DNA of 29,234 nt from a virus: the IMG/VR virus record IMGVR_UViG_3300020468_000880, positions 1 through 29,234 of that record; one strand, 5' to 3'. A model generated the notes under the pieces. The model saw only the letters and a program-made list of their open reading frames with translations, was not told the DNA's origin and searched no databases. The translations under genes and the position numbers were made by a program. Of this stretch, positions 21,897 to 28,854 are shown one piece after another; the stretch's first letter is position 1; each line of letters begins with the position of its first letter.

Positions 21897-22031
21897 TTAG
21901 GAAGAGATAACATCTTTAACTCTATAACTAGTAGTTATGAATTCGGCCGCACGACTCATTCTATCCATTTCACCTACTGCAAGGTAAAACATACATAAAC
22001 TCATCATTGTGTATATTATATAGTGTTTCAT
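21897..22031 (-). CDS. Small membrane protein, 44 aa, cytochrome operon
   Basis: The product starts MKHYIIYTMMSLCMFYLAVG, a signal-anchor-like helix, and ends in a polar tail rich in Arg, Ser and Thr. The ATG overlaps the previous stop as ATGA. No family is recognised. It is the last gene of the five-gene cytochrome c cluster. A plus-strand frame of similar size is antisense to it; the coupled start favours the minus-strand reading. Confidence 0.55.
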   Translation of the reverse strand: MKHYIIYTMMSLCMFYLAVGEMDRMSRAAEFITTSYRVKDVISS

Positions 22032-22201
22032 ACGAACTGGTTTATTCCCCAAAAGGCGAACAACATAAAACCGAATACAAGAACTTGCACGACTGACATG
22101 ACGGCAACTTGTTTCATAGGGTGAACTTCAACAACTTTCTCTATCCAAGACTCACTAGGTGCAAGGTTTACAACTTGTAGAACTTTTTTTTCATATTTCA
22201 C
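22028..22201 (-). CDS. Small membrane protein, 57 aa, cytochrome operon
   Basis: It begins at GTG overlapping the cytochrome c stop (GTGA), with GAGG about 10 nt upstream. The polar N-terminal half (KKVLQVVNLAPSESWIEKVV) is followed by one long hydrophobic helix (about 31-55) ending in a short extracytoplasmic tail. The stop overlaps the next ATG as ATGA. No family is recognised. Together with its neighbours it resembles the small accessory subunits of membrane electron-transfer complexes, but that is by analogy only. Confidence 0.55.
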   Translation of the reverse strand: MKYEKKVLQVVNLAPSESWIEKVVEVHPMKQVAVMSVVQVLVFGFMLFAFWGINQFV

Positions 22202-22641
22202 TTTAGTTCTACCTCAACAAACTTACCAATCATATTAATATCTGCCTCAGATAACATACCTGCTTGAGCCCACATTGTAGAACTCATAGGTCCGACTTCA
22301 CCTCTATTCTTATAAGTGTTAAGTCTATCTACTATGTAATCTGCTGATTGACCTGCAAGTGCTGGGAACACTGCCATACCTTGTCCTTCTTGACCATGAC
22401 ACGCGGCACAACCACTCCATAAACTTCTGATATCACTAAACTCATCTAAGTTTGCAAGAGCTTGTTTTGCTTTGAGTATGTCTACACTTGTTCCATTGAT
22501 TCTAACATATTCTTCATAACATTCACCTGTGCATGAACTGTTAGAACTATATCCTGAGTATTCTAAGTTTGGGTATACTTTGAGTGTAAAAAATGTAAAT
22601 ATTACTGCAACTCCTATGAGTGTCATTCCTAGTTCTTTCAT
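22198..22641 (-). CDS. Membrane-anchored class I cytochrome c
   Basis: The product is 147 residues. An uncleaved-looking N-terminal hydrophobic helix (about 5-20) is followed by a linker containing C37 and C41. The cytochrome domain (about 55-147) has the heme motif CAACH at 78-82, FPALAGQSADYIVDRLNTYK, and Met119 or Met123 as likely sixth ligand, with a C-terminal LSEADINMIGKFVE helix. This is the c5/c553-type arrangement; the protein should carry electrons at the periplasmic face of the inner membrane, provided the host heme-attachment system matures it. The ATG overlaps the upstream 34-codon gene. A phage-encoded cytochrome c is a rare auxiliary gene. Confidence 0.9.
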   Translation of the reverse strand: MKELGMTLIGVAVIFTFFTLKVYPNLEYSGYSSNSSCTGECYEEYVRINGTSVDILKAKQALANLDEFSDIRSLWSGCAACHGQEGQGMAVFPALAGQSADYIVDRLNTYKNRGEVGPMSSTMWAQAGMLSEADINMIGKFVEVELK

Positions 22642-22742
22642 GTTGATATTCCTGTTATTGATAAGATAGAAACCATGAAGATAGCCACGAGTGTAGTTAT
22701 CTCCATAGTATCTTGAATTTTTTCGAGTCTCTTTTTAGACAT
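22638..22742 (-). CDS. Tiny membrane protein, 34 aa, cytochrome operon
   Basis: The product starts MSKKRLEKIQDTMEITTLVA; a basic cytoplasmic head is followed by one hydrophobic helix to the end. The start follows the previous stop by 1 nt, with AGAGGA at good distance, and the stop overlaps the cytochrome ATG as ATGA. No family is recognised. Confidence 0.55.
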   Translation of the reverse strand: MSKKRLEKIQDTMEITTLVAIFMVSILSITGIST

Positions 22743-22743
22743 C

Positions 22744-22923
22744 TTAGAATCCTCTTCCCATAGAAGAGAAATAAATTACTAAAAATGGTACTACAAACGG
22801 AAGAGTCATCAGCACTAGAAATTCGATAGTGTCAACAATTTTTGCTTTAGTCTTACGACCTGCATTATTGACTTCTCTAGCTTTTCGCACCATGCTCTTC
22901 GCAAATAGACTTGCTGTGGTCAT
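22744..22923 (-). CDS. Small membrane protein, 59 aa, first gene of cytochrome operon
   Basis: The product starts MTTASLFAKSMVRKAREVNN; the N-terminal half is basic (about 9-28 with Arg and Lys) and the second half is one hydrophobic helix with two prolines (about 33-52), ending SSMGRGF. TTAGGAAAA precedes the ATG. The 86-nt gap upstream holds AT-rich promoter-like sequence, including TATATATACTATT, a degenerate late octamer. No family is recognised. Confidence 0.6.
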   Translation of the reverse strand: MTTASLFAKSMVRKAREVNNAGRKTKAKIVDTIEFLVLMTLPFVVPFLVIYFSSMGRGF

Positions 22924-23009
22924 GGTTTTCCTAAAAGTTATGTTATAAATATTTTGTATAATAGTATATATACCAGGATTATACGCACTTATTTAGACGG
23001 TTTTAAAAC

Positions 23010-23477
23010 CTAATGAAGCTTTTTCTTATCTGTAGGTGGGAGTGATTCTTCAAATTCTAAATCAAAGTCCTCATAATCATAATCTTCATTTACTTCATTA
23101 ATTAAATTGTTTAGAATCTTATCTAAGTATTTTCTTTTTGCAGTTCCGTTTATCAAAGGTATAGAATTGTTTTCTAACATATCTAACCATTGAGAACTTG
23201 CTTCATCATAAAAGGGAATATATTGTTCATTCATTACATTTCTATGTAGAATGTGGTCTGTAGGAACTGTCACTGTAGTATCTGATGATAATGGTGCATA
23301 AGGATAAAATGTTGCAAGTGTTTCTACTGGTGTTGCACCAGCTGATAGTCTGCACACCATCGGCAATGTGACTTCGATACCTGATGCTGTATCTCTTGTC
23401 ATACCAACAACCTCTAAACCATTTCTGAGTTTTAGAACTTCGTATTGTTTAGGAGTTAAATCTGTTGGTCTTGTCAT
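23010..23477 (-). CDS. Conserved UvsW-adjacent protein, 155 aa
   Basis: The N-terminal half (about 10-80) looks like a small beta-barrel: YEVLKLRNGLEVVGMTRD, IEVTLPMVCRLS, LATFYPYAPLSSD, then a TDHILHRN strand. This pattern resembles the Sm/LSm-like fold. The C-terminal part is helical and very acidic (NEDYDYEDFDLEFEE). From memory, similar proteins sit next to uvsW in other marine T4-like phages. The start overlaps the UvsW stop as TAATG. RNA binding would fit an Sm-like fold but is unproven. Confidence 0.7.
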   Translation of the reverse strand: MTRPTDLTPKQYEVLKLRNGLEVVGMTRDTASGIEVTLPMVCRLSAGATPVETLATFYPYAPLSSDTTVTVPTDHILHRNVMNEQYIPFYDEASSQWLDMLENNSIPLINGTAKRKYLDKILNNLINEVNEDYDYEDFDLEFEESLPPTDKKKLH

Positions 23478-24904
23478 TATTTTAAATCGAATTGTTGTAT
23501 TGTATAAGGAAAACTTTCCTCGTTATAGATATTTATCCTTTCTTTCAAGTGATTCAATGTGTGATTTTCACATTGTAAATCATCTGCAATATCAAATAAC
23601 CTCATACTATCTTTACCATCGGTTTTACGAAGACCTCTACCGATTGATTGCAAGTTTCTTATTCTTGATTTTGAAGGACTTGCAAATACAACATTATCAA
23701 TTTTTTTAATGTTTACTCCAGTAGAAAAGGTACCATATGATGCAAGTATCACATTGTTTTTCTTTTTACTTTTTTCTACTATCTCTCTTACATTCTCTCT
23801 ATCTTCTGTATCTGTTCCACCATATACATAATGTAATTGACCATTCATTCTACTAACCATTGGGTTAAACATTTCCCATAAAACTTGGCCATGTTTCTCT
23901 ACATACTGAAACAACACTAGAGTATTACCTCTTAAACTTCCTACAAGATTTGTTATGAATTGATTTCTACCTTGATGTGATACTAGATAGTCCATTTCAT
24001 CTTGGTATGACATTCTCTTTTGTTTAGTATGACGGAGTATGATGGTTTGTATATCGATTTTTGCAATCGTGCCATCTTCAATTAACTCTGCAGAAGATAC
24101 TACTTTCTTAACAGGACCAAAAAGACCCTCTAATTGTAATCTATGAACTTCGGTACCATCTAAAGTCCCTGTAGTTCCTATTCTAATTGCAGTAGTCTTC
24201 ATCTTCTCTAAGATACCTTTAAGTGTTGTTGCTTTAAATAGATGTGCTTCATCACCAACTACTACATCAAAAGATTGTAATACTTCTTTAGGTGCTTTTG
24301 CAAAACTCTGCCATGTAGTAACCGTGATAGGTGCATCGAACACTTCTTGACCATGATATATCTTACAGATTGGTTCTTTATAACCATAATCTATAAAGTC
24401 TTTTGTCATTTGTTCTACAAGTGATGTAGTTGGCACTATGATAATCGTTTTCTTATTGTAGTATCTTGCCAACATATAGATAATAAGAGATTTACCAGAG
24501 GCTGTTGGAGATAATAATAACTGTCTCCCATATTGAACACTGGATTTTAGTGCTTCTAATTGATATCCACGAGGTTCAAACGGTAAGTCAAGCCCCTTGA
24601 CAAATTCATCTAATTCAGGTTGTCTCTCTTTAACACCTAAAACTTCTTCAACTCCTTCAAATTCAAACCCTCTTTCTTTACAGAACTCATCAATATAAGG
24701 TAAGAGACCTATGTAAATCTTATTTGTTTTAATCGAAAATAGTCTAACTTTACCATCCCAAAATTTATTTCTATAAGACGGCATGAACTTTGCATTTGGA
24801 ACTGTAAAAGAAAAGAAATCAAATAAGTCTCTTGCAAGACCATCATCACAATGGACTTTTAAAAAGACCTCATCGATTTTAGAAACTCTTACTATATTAG
24901 ACAT
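23477..24904 (-). CDS. uvsW: UvsW, recombination helicase
   Basis: The product is 475 residues (T4 about 500). An N-terminal DNA-binding lead (FMPSYRNKFWDGKVRLFS) precedes an SF2 helicase core: Walker A PTASGKS (about 135), DEAH in VVGDEAHLFK, motif III TTGTLDG, and motif VI QSIGRGLRK. UvsW unwinds R-loops and branched DNA and helps switch from origin to recombination-dependent replication. The start overlaps the oxygenase stop by 8 nt. Motifs look intact. Confidence 0.95.
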   Translation of the reverse strand: MSNIVRVSKIDEVFLKVHCDDGLARDLFDFFSFTVPNAKFMPSYRNKFWDGKVRLFSIKTNKIYIGLLPYIDEFCKERGFEFEGVEEVLGVKERQPELDEFVKGLDLPFEPRGYQLEALKSSVQYGRQLLLSPTASGKSLIIYMLARYYNKKTIIIVPTTSLVEQMTKDFIDYGYKEPICKIYHGQEVFDAPITVTTWQSFAKAPKEVLQSFDVVVGDEAHLFKATTLKGILEKMKTTAIRIGTTGTLDGTEVHRLQLEGLFGPVKKVVSSAELIEDGTIAKIDIQTIILRHTKQKRMSYQDEMDYLVSHQGRNQFITNLVGSLRGNTLVLFQYVEKHGQVLWEMFNPMVSRMNGQLHYVYGGTDTEDRENVREIVEKSKKKNNVILASYGTFSTGVNIKKIDNVVFASPSKSRIRNLQSIGRGLRKTDGKDSMRLFDIADDLQCENHTLNHLKERINIYNEESFPYTIQQFDLK

Positions 24905-25562
24905 AACTATTACCTACACACCAGCCAACAAAGGATTTTCTTTGGCCTCTTGTCACTGGAGTGACCTGATGATGCACATATGAAGGAAAGAAAAATATTG
25001 AACCCTTGTCTTTTACTGAGTAAGGTAATGTTTTGATAGCGTTAGTTACATCTACTATAGGAGAATCATGCATTCGGTCAAATACTTGTTGAGACTCCAA
25101 CCATTGAAAATAACCACCCTCATAATCATCTGGATGTGATAACTGTAATGTAAAACTTAATTTTCTTAACATATTCTTATCGTCTCTTTCTGGACCTGCA
25201 TCTGTATGCCAAGTATAAAAATCTCCTCTATCTTTTTTAGTTGTTTCGGGAGCATCATATATTGTATATTGATATGCTTGTCTATATGCAATATCAAAAT
25301 TCCAACCTGTATCTTCATTTGCTAAACACATAGCATCATGTATCTTTTGTTCTATATGTGCAGGCATCATATCTTGTGTAAACCAACATACTGAAGAACT
25401 TCTTATTCTGTTGTCTTCAGTTCCCTCATCCTTTTTTTCATTCATTGGATTACCTATCTGTCCTGTTTTTATTTCAGTTTGATTTGCAATATCTATAAGT
25501 GTATCACACTCTTCGTCTGTAAAGTATGCTGGTAATCCATATAGATAGTTATGATATAACAT
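24897..25562 (-). CDS. 2OG-Fe(II) oxygenase, prolyl-hydroxylase type (second)
   Basis: The product is 221 residues. HxD is in FYTWHTDAG (about 118), and the distal His and 2-oxoglutarate Arg are in YVHHQVTPVTRGQRKSFVGW (about 195-215). LRKLSFTLQLSHPDDYEGGYFQW is the typical P4H/PKHD strand set. It differs clearly from the oxygenase at 16028-16717, so the two are not recent duplicates. The ATG at 25562 overlaps the UvsY stop as TAATG with AGGA upstream; the frame before it is UvsY coding. It sits between uvsY and uvsW, which are close neighbours in many T4-likes. Confidence 0.9.
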   Translation of the reverse strand: MLYHNYLYGLPAYFTDEECDTLIDIANQTEIKTGQIGNPMNEKKDEGTEDNRIRSSSVCWFTQDMMPAHIEQKIHDAMCLANEDTGWNFDIAYRQAYQYTIYDAPETTKKDRGDFYTWHTDAGPERDDKNMLRKLSFTLQLSHPDDYEGGYFQWLESQQVFDRMHDSPIVDVTNAIKTLPYSVKDKGSIFFFPSYVHHQVTPVTRGQRKSFVGWCVGNSYV

Positions 25563-26005
25563 TATTGTCCTGCCATAAACTTTCTCCAATCGATTGTATT
25601 CTTAATCGTTTGGTGTCTCCAAGTAATATTTTGCATACACTCTTTGAGAAAGTCCATTTGTATTTTAAGTAAATCTTCTCTTGCTTTTAATTTGGTTAAG
25701 TCTTCATCTGAATTAAAGAAGTAATGCATATCTGCTTTCATAACTCTCATACCATCAAATGGGTCATCTTTCCAACCATGTTTATCTATGGTCTCTTTAT
25801 CTAACTTACCATTATACCACAACCATTTATCTTTAAGAATAAGGTTGTATTGAAACTGAACTTGTTTGAGTTTGACCAAAGTATCAGTAAGTAGTTCTGA
25901 ATACTTTGCATGGAGTTTTGGCACATCAAGACTTGATTTGTCGAGTTCTATATCATCGACAATACAGTCTTCTGTCCACATCAATTTAATTTCATCTAAA
26001 GTCAT
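25562..26005 (-). CDS. uvsY: UvsY, recombination mediator
   Basis: The product is 147 residues (T4 137). Helical throughout, with the family pattern LHAKYSELLTDTLVKLKQ near 30-47, LWYNGKLD near 63, VMKADMHYFF (compare T4 VLSADKDVL), and an IKNTIDWRKFMAGQ end matching T4's final helix. UvsY loads the UvsX recombinase onto gp32-coated ssDNA. It has a late octamer about 29 nt upstream and a TATAAT box ending 8 nt before the ATG, with no good ribosome site. Confidence 0.9.
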   Translation of the reverse strand: MTLDEIKLMWTEDCIVDDIELDKSSLDVPKLHAKYSELLTDTLVKLKQVQFQYNLILKDKWLWYNGKLDKETIDKHGWKDDPFDGMRVMKADMHYFFNSDEDLTKLKAREDLLKIQMDFLKECMQNITWRHQTIKNTIDWRKFMAGQ

Positions 26006-26033
26006 ATACGACCATTATATCATAATATACTAG

Positions 26034-26041
26034 TATTTATA
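26034..26041 (-). promoter_or_regulatory. Late promoter for uvsY
   Basis: Exact TATAAATA followed by CTAGTATA, just after the stop of the gp19-like gene. Transcription would start near 26028. A separate TATAAT at 26014-26019 could serve an early start, suggesting dual early and late expression of uvsY. Confidence 0.55.
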
Positions 26042-26048
26042 AGGGGTT

Positions 26049-26585
26049 TTAAGAACTGGATTCTATGTCGTAATACGAGAATATAAACTCTACTTGACAA
26101 GTCACAGGCTCACTATCAGAACCAGAAATTAATTCTAATTCTCCTAATGATGTAGGAAAACAATCATGAAATCTAAAGAACTTGTTTGGTATGTTTTTAT
26201 TTGTATTTGTGACCAGTGTAATATCAGAATACTGATTTAAATCACTATCAACACCACTCATTAAACCAGTCGGTGTTTTTTGAGTAGCTGTATAGGCACT
26301 ATAATCTGCTGGGTCTTGTATCGGAATAATTGCATTCATCCAATCATAAACTTCTTTGAAGTTTTCTAAATCTTCATCTACTAAGAATTTGACTGATAGT
26401 TTACCAAACTCAATCTTATCACCTGGAAAATATGCATCTAGCCCAACACCAGCACCTTGTCTGAGTTCACTAAATGTAAGACCAGGTATATTAACAGATT
26501 GAACATAGTATTCAACTGTTGGTATCTTGTCTATAAGTAATCTAAAGTTATTCTTGTTTAGAATAGATTTATTAATCGTTGTCAA
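26049..26585 (-). CDS. gp19-like tail-tube-fold virion protein
   Basis: The product is 178 residues. Strand patterns resemble T4 gp19 and related tube-fold proteins: FRLLIDKIPTVEYYVQSVNIPGL at the N-terminus, FPGDKIEFGKLSVKFLVDED, and a C-terminal FFRFHDCFPTSLGELEL then VTCQVEFIFSYYDIE, comparable to the end of gp19. Tail-tube or tube-cap/baseplate proteins are equally possible because the fold is shared. It starts at TTG (26585) overlapping the previous gene, with AGAGGAT upstream; no ATG is available nearby. Confidence 0.65.
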   Translation of the reverse strand: MTTINKSILNKNNFRLLIDKIPTVEYYVQSVNIPGLTFSELRQGAGVGLDAYFPGDKIEFGKLSVKFLVDEDLENFKEVYDWMNAIIPIQDPADYSAYTATQKTPTGLMSGVDSDLNQYSDITLVTNTNKNIPNKFFRFHDCFPTSLGELELISGSDSEPVTCQVEFIFSYYDIESSS

Positions 26586-26796
26586 GTTTGATTATCCTCT
26601 TATTTGATGAAGTATCATGGTAATCATTACCTCTATACTCTCTTAAATTCACCTCTTCACATAGATAACCATCTTGTTCATAGAGTGTTGTTATCTTTCT
26701 GCTGATGACTCCTTTAGTAGTTTCTTTACCTTTTGGAAATGCTTTTGACTCCCAAGGTCCTTCTAAAACATCAACTGACTTTTCATATTGTTTCAT
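26572..26796 (-). CDS. Small protein, 74 aa, unknown
   Basis: A soluble, charged product with VLEGPWESKAFPKGKETTKG and ITTLYEQDGYLCEEVNLREYRG segments, probably beta-rich. GGAGAATACT precedes the ATG at 26796 and a late octamer lies at 26817-26824. The frame is open for another 516 nt upstream, but that part is antisense to the HAD gene and not credible. The end overlaps the start of the gp19-like gene, suggesting a late virion-related role. Confidence 0.7.
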   Translation of the reverse strand: MKQYEKSVDVLEGPWESKAFPKGKETTKGVISRKITTLYEQDGYLCEEVNLREYRGNDYHDTSSNKRIIKLDND

Positions 26797-26816
26797 AGTA
26801 TTCTCCATTACATAAC

Positions 26817-26824
26817 TATTTATA
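26817..26824 (-). promoter_or_regulatory. Late promoter for the tail-gene pair
   Basis: Exact TATAAATA on the minus strand, preceded by a second overlapping near-copy (CATAAATA). The predicted start is near 26811, leaving a 15-nt leader with a GGAG site. It lies back to back with the plus-strand promoter at 26833-26862. Confidence 0.65.
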
Positions 26825-26832
26825 TTTATGCG

Positions 26833-26862
26833 TTGACAAAGCGGTCGCTTTTTTCGTATAAT
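26833..26862 (+). promoter_or_regulatory. Strong plus-strand early promoter, leaderless geometry
   Basis: -35 TTGACA (26833-26838), 18-bp spacer, -10 TATAAT (26857-26862), both consensus. The first half GCGTTGACAAAGCG is identical to promoter copy 2. The spacer contains AAAGCG-GT-CGCTTT, a palindrome different from the GTATCA type. Six bases separate the -10 box from the ATG at 26869. Confidence 0.8.
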
Positions 26863-26868
26863 ATAAAC

Positions 26869-27333
26869 ATGACAAAAAGATTTCAAACAATTCCACCAAA
26901 GACTATCATCTTTGATGTTGACGGAACCATTGCAGATGTTGAACATAGAAGACATTTTGTTAATGGTAATAATGACTGGAATTCTTTTAGAAAAGAAACT
27001 GTAAATGATACACCTGTTCAATGGGTGTGTGATATTGCAAAAAGATTTATTGCACAAGGAGATAATGTTGCATTTTTCTCTGCAAGAAATGAATCTGAAA
27101 GAGCAATCACTGAGAAACAAATCTCTGAATGGATTGGAGATGGCCATCAAGGAGTCTTTTTGAGACCTGATGGAGACTTCACATGTGATGCTGAGTTCAA
27201 ATCCCAATTGGCAGACAAGTTCTTGTCGGTTGGTGGTCAGATTGATTTGATTTTCGATGATAGAAATAAAGTCGTTGATATGTGGAGAGCAAAAGGATTC
27301 AATGTAGTCCAAGTTGCAGACGGAGATTTTTAG
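26869..27333 (+). CDS. HAD phosphatase related to the PseT phosphatase domain
   Basis: The product is 154 residues. HAD motifs appear in order: FDVDGTIADVEHRRHF (about 18), FFSARNESERAI with the motif II Ser (about 66), a Lys in EFKSQLADKF, and DDRNKVVDMWRAKGFNVVQVADGDF (motif IV). The last block closely resembles the 3'-phosphatase half of T4 polynucleotide kinase (PseT); the kinase half is absent. Likely activity is removal of 3' phosphates or a related phosphate hydrolysis. It is the only plus-strand gene in the window. No Shine-Dalgarno is present; the ATG sits where transcription should begin. A further upstream in-frame ATG at 26788 lies before the promoter. Confidence 0.88.
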   Translation: MTKRFQTIPPKTIIFDVDGTIADVEHRRHFVNGNNDWNSFRKETVNDTPVQWVCDIAKRFIAQGDNVAFFSARNESERAITEKQISEWIGDGHQGVFLRPDGDFTCDAEFKSQLADKFLSVGGQIDLIFDDRNKVVDMWRAKGFNVVQVADGDF

Positions 27334-27461
27334 GAAACCGAGGAATCGTCAACCTCTCTGGTAAACCAGGCACAAGAACTAATGACGATAGTGAGGTGCG
27401 AAGTTCCTAGAATAGAGACCCCAATTAACCTGCTGAAGAGCTAGAAGTGATTGGGGTTTTG
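27334..27461 (+). ncRNA. Structured pseudoknotted RNA after the HAD gene
   Basis: No reading frame. Pairings read from the sequence: AGGAA 27341-27345 with TTCCT 27404-27408; ATCGTC 27345-27350 with GACGAT 27384-27389; ACCTC 27352-27356 with GAGGT 27393-27397; and hairpin CTGG-TAAA-CCAG 27358-27369. The second and third pairings cross, making an H-type pseudoknot with an internal hairpin. An alternative GAACT/AGTTC pairing competes with the outer helix. The RNA ends in a terminator at 27419-27461. I cannot match it to a named family. It could be a 3' UTR element, an independent small RNA, or a riboswitch-like domain. Confidence 0.55.
27419..27461 (+). terminator. Terminator of the HAD/ncRNA transcript
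   Basis: CCCCAAT (27419-27425) pairs with ATTGGGG (27450-27456), followed by TTTTGTTT. The loop is long (24 nt) but contains a small GCT-GAAG-AGC inner hairpin. The orientation of the T-run fits plus-strand termination. Confidence 0.7.
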
Positions 27462-27477
27462 TTTATCTGAACCAAAA

Positions 27478-27504
27478 AAAATCCCCTCGAAAGGAGGGGA
27501 TTTT
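27478..27504 (-). terminator. Terminator of the capsid gene
   Basis: Perfect 11-bp hairpin, AAAATCCCCTC with GAGGGGATTTT around a 5-nt loop. On the minus strand it is followed by a run of eight T, placing it 26 nt after the gp23 stop. It may also stop plus-strand readthrough. Confidence 0.88.
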
Positions 27505-27529
27505 AATATCGATAAATCGATTATACAGA

Positions 27530-28834
27530 TTATAGAATGTTTGAAACAGCCATCTTTCTGTAGTATTGGTTTGAACCTGCAGATGCAAGACCATCAGATG
27601 GTGTAGCACCAACAAATGGGTTAGATACCATTCCGTATCTAGTTTTGAAACCAATTTTCGGTTGGAAAGTATTCTCACCAACTGCACGAACCATTTGTAA
27701 TGGAACATACGGACAGTAGAATAAACCAGCGTCATAAGGATTGCTTCCTCTGTAACCAACTGTCATATAATCAACGCCTGCATAAGGGTCGATGTATACT
27801 TTAACTTTACCGTTAAGAACACCAGCAAATGTATTGCCTGTGTCATCAACATTTAAAGAAGTTGATAAAGCAGGTGCGTAATCTAATACTCCTGCCATTG
27901 AAAGAGCTGATGCAACATCAGAAGAACAAAGAATAAAGTTACCTTTACCTCTTCGTGTTTCTTTTGCTATAACATTAGCTTCTCTTTCGATTTGGAAAAT
28001 CAAACCTTTGAATTTCTCAACTGACCATCTTCCGTTAGCATCAACATCTAAGTTGAAAGTACCTGCTGAAGCTGTAGCAGCCGCACCAGTTTTTGCTTGT
28101 AAGTTAACATTTCTGATAACTTCACGGTTGATTTCAGCAAGAATCTCAGATGATAAGATGTTTGCCAATTCTGATTCTGCATCAAGACCGTGGATTGCTT
28201 TGAGGTCTTGTGCTAATTCGAGTGTATACTCAGCTTTTAATGCTCTGGATTTCGCAGTAACAGTTGCTTTCTCAATTGTGAAAGCCATTTCTGCAAAGTG
28301 ATTCCCTGCTGCGTCACCTAAACTCTCTGCGTTAGCAGTTGACATACCAGAACCTGTAGTGTCTGCGTATGAAGGAGATGAAGTGTCGAATGGGTCACCA
28401 ATTGGGTCTGAACCTACTGAAGTAGATGTAGTTTGAGCCTCTGAGGAATATTTTGAACGAGCTTCGTTAAACAAAGCCTCTGACATATTATCTCTAGTAG
28501 CGTCTACATCGTCATGATATCTTGCTTTCATAGCAAAGATAAGACCTGTAGGACCAGTCATTGGTTGAACACCACAAATGTCGTAAGCAACGAGATTTGG
28601 CATAGCTCTACGAACTAGTGAAATTAGGATTGGGTCCCAATTACTAATCGCTGAGCCAGTAGCATTTAAAGGTGCAGCCTCTTCAAGAGTAGCTCTATCT
28701 TCGTTAAGAGCTTTTTCTTGGTTTTCAAGGATAACTGCGGTTACAGCTCTCTTATAGTTGTCTTCGATTTTTGGTAAATCTGAGTGCTCAAGTATAGGAG
28801 ACCATTTTTCTTGTAAATTTTCTGATAAAAACAT
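27530..28834 (-). CDS. 23: gp23, major capsid protein
   Basis: The product is 434 residues, shorter than T4 gp23 (521) but the usual size in marine T4-likes. Hallmarks are WDPILISLVRRAMPNLVAYDICGVQPMTGPTGLIFAMKARY (about 66-106, given here in part by its key residues W66, R74, Y84, Q90, K103), then IEREANVIAKETRRGKGNF and a DYMTVGYRGSNPYDAGLFYCPY end. It forms the hexamers of the head. A prohead-protease site is probable at LEE-AAPLN (after Glu52), fitting the (L/I)xE rule for gp21. AAAGGA lies 15 nt upstream, and the strong terminator at 27478-27504 follows. It overlaps no neighbour. Confidence 0.97.
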   Translation of the reverse strand: MFLSENLQEKWSPILEHSDLPKIEDNYKRAVTAVILENQEKALNEDRATLEEAAPLNATGSAISNWDPILISLVRRAMPNLVAYDICGVQPMTGPTGLIFAMKARYHDDVDATRDNMSEALFNEARSKYSSEAQTTSTSVGSDPIGDPFDTSSPSYADTTGSGMSTANAESLGDAAGNHFAEMAFTIEKATVTAKSRALKAEYTLELAQDLKAIHGLDAESELANILSSEILAEINREVIRNVNLQAKTGAAATASAGTFNLDVDANGRWSVEKFKGLIFQIEREANVIAKETRRGKGNFILCSSDVASALSMAGVLDYAPALSTSLNVDDTGNTFAGVLNGKVKVYIDPYAGVDYMTVGYRGSNPYDAGLFYCPYVPLQMVRAVGENTFQPKIGFKTRYGMVSNPFVGATPSDGLASAGSNQYYRKMAVSNIL

Positions 28835-28854
28835 TTTTACATTTTTCCTTTAAA

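Noticed and set aside
22943-22950. Plus-strand TATAAATA octamer
   Set aside because: No plus-strand gene follows within a reasonable distance; it lies in AT-rich intergenic DNA upstream of the cytochrome operon.
26797-27312. Long minus-strand extension of the 74-residue gene
   Set aside because: It is antisense to the HAD phosphatase, whose motifs are unmistakable, and the late promoter and ribosome site for the small gene lie at 26796-26824.
27334-27461. tRNA, tmRNA or hammerhead ribozyme in the 3' region of the HAD gene
   Set aside because: No cloverleaf or acceptor CCA arrangement on either strand, and the GCTGAAG sequence lacks the rest of a hammerhead core.
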